DNA from: Paraburkholderia haematera
GTDB taxonomy: Bacteria; Pseudomonadota; Gammaproteobacteria; Burkholderiales; Burkholderiaceae
Assembly: GCF_905220975.1 (NCBI RefSeq)
Contig: NZ_CAJNBK010000016.1
Coordinates: forward strand, 88,491-152,490
Reading direction: 5' to 3'
Length of the DNA stretch: 64,000 bases
Part shown: positions 63,282 to 64,000 of the stretch, piece by piece
Layout: the number at the start of each line of letters is the position of its first letter
Position numbering within the stretch: position 1 is the first letter of the stretch
Notes under the pieces: model-generated
Database searches by the model: none
The model's input: only the letters and a program-made list of their open reading frames with translations
What the model was told of the DNA's origin: nothing
Translations under genes and position numbers: made by a program

Positions 63282-63806
63282 CTACCGGCTAGCCGCAGCG
63301 GCAGCTTGCTTCAGGTGCTCGATCTGCCGTTCCCATCGATCGAGCACCGCCTCTCCTTCCCCTTCCAGTTCGAACGTAATGCCGCTTGTCAGGCGCGCAT
63401 AACGCACGCTCTGCGCCTCCCCTGTGTCGATCGAGCCAATGAGGTACACGAGGCCGCCGTTGTCGCCTGTCGCGCCCGCTAGCGGCGTGCAACGCAACTG
63501 CACCTGATAGAACGCCTCGTCGCAGACGAACGTGAGCGCGGCCTGGCCGCTTTGCGCGATCACGCGCGCCGCCCGAGCCTGCGGCCACAATGCGATGCAC
63601 AGCGTGCGGGAATCAGGCGCGTACAGCTCGCCAACGCCGAGCAGCGACGTGCGCACATGACCGTTCGCATCGACGGTCAGCAGCGACGCGGTGAATCCCG
63701 TCTTGCTCGCCAGAGACGAACCGTCGAATAGCGCGCGGACGGCGTCGGGCCATTCGTCGAACACATTCTGTTCGAGCGGACGTTCGGGTGAAGGAGAATC
63801 GCTCAT
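63282..63806 (-). CDS. Pyridoxamine 5'-phosphate oxidase-like FMN-barrel protein
   Basis: This 174-residue protein has a split-barrel layout (GFTASLLTVDANGHVRTSLLGVGELYA, LCIALWPQARAARVIAQSGQAALTFV and YQVQLRC). It is likely an FMN- or haem-binding protein of the PNPOx-like group; the substrate is unknown. AAGGAGA lies 7 nt before the ATG. It is convergent with rhlE. Confidence 0.78.
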   Translation of the reverse strand: MSDSPSPERPLEQNVFDEWPDAVRALFDGSSLASKTGFTASLLTVDANGHVRTSLLGVGELYAPDSRTLCIALWPQARAARVIAQSGQAALTFVCDEAFYQVQLRCTPLAGATGDNGGLVYLIGSIDTGEAQSVRYARLTSGITFELEGEGEAVLDRWERQIEHLKQAAAAASR

Positions 63807-63953
63807 CGTATCGATCCGGTCACGATCCGGTTAAAAGCAGATTGCGAGGGTTGCATGGATCCATCATGCCTCGAAAAAAATGGCCCGCGGAGGGTGTAAT
63901 TAGTTTTGTGTAAACGGTCATTTGGCAGGAGACTGTCAGTAACAGGAGCGACG

Positions 63954-64000
63954 ATGACCGTAGCGAAACGCAACAAACGAGTGAAACCCGATCCTGAGCT
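63954..64000 (+). CDS. Start of an unidentified gene, truncated by the window end
   Basis: AGGAG lies 6 nt before an ATG that opens MTVAKRNKRVKPDPE, a basic N-terminus, and the frame runs off the window. Too short to identify. Confidence 0.5.
   Translation, partial: MTVAKRNKRVKPDPE

Overview
The window is a 64-kb piece of a GC-rich betaproteobacterial chromosome. Gene content and order suggest Burkholderiaceae, most likely Paraburkholderia or Burkholderia. The clues are a BpeAB-OprB-type efflux operon a short distance from a pgk-pyk-fba-purC-purE-purK run, a recA-recX-DUF2889-sucC-sucD run, and a pilin gene next to a PglL-type ligase. It reads as core chromosome: there is no integrase, transposase, phage gene, CRISPR array or defence cassette.

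Layout. 1-513: tail of an NCS2 nucleobase permease. 0.66-7.7 kb: a tripartite RND efflux operon on the minus strand with a divergent TetR repressor; an AcrR-type operator sits inside the shared promoter. 7.7-11.5 kb: a cysteine hydrolase divergent from a GlxA/AraC regulator, then CoxG-like, DUF427 and secreted small proteins. 11.8-15.4 kb: a DegQ/HtrA protease below a two-component pair, with an array of CTTAA-type boxes directly upstream of the protease gene. 15.6-19.8 kb: PBP4-type carboxypeptidase, sterol-desaturase-like membrane protein and GDSL lipoprotein. 19.9-20.5 kb: a 636-bp inverted-repeat element. 20.6-29.0 kb, minus strand: Sua5/TsaC, purK, purE, purC, fba, pyk, pgk. 29.1-35.3 kb: AzlCD exporter, ilvE, a CHCC zinc-finger protein, waaF, an NTF2-like protein, a YheT-like hydrolase and a DUF2946 protein. 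35.4-46.5 kb: M48 protease, moaC, PglL ligase, pilin, TerC, sucD, sucC, DUF2889, recX, recA. 46.7-51.1 kb: a second two-component pair, an MHS-family transporter and tRNA-Met. 51.2-56.9 kb: small exported protein, a MarR/DHA2 divergent pair, a GntR/galactonate dehydratase divergent pair and two small genes. 57-64 kb: copC-copD, two multihaem cytochromes c, hemolysin III, RhlE, an FMN-barrel protein and a truncated gene start.

The best-supported regulatory observations are: (1) the bpe operator covering the -35/-10 spacer; (2) YTTAAK-N5-YTTAAK boxes between the two-component genes and degQ; (3) a LexA box over the recA promoter; (4) perfect 18-bp palindromes in the MarR/DHA2 and GntR/dgoD intergenic regions; (5) a terminator-like hairpin only about 15 nt upstream of the pilin start codon on the coding strand. 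No complete new multi-gene system was found. The least explained items are the inverted-repeat element, the pilin leader hairpin, the GntR gene without a standard start codon, the open 142-codon stretch before pyk, and a 19-bp tandem repeat at the start of the YheT-like gene.

All calls are made by reading the sequence; no homology search was run.
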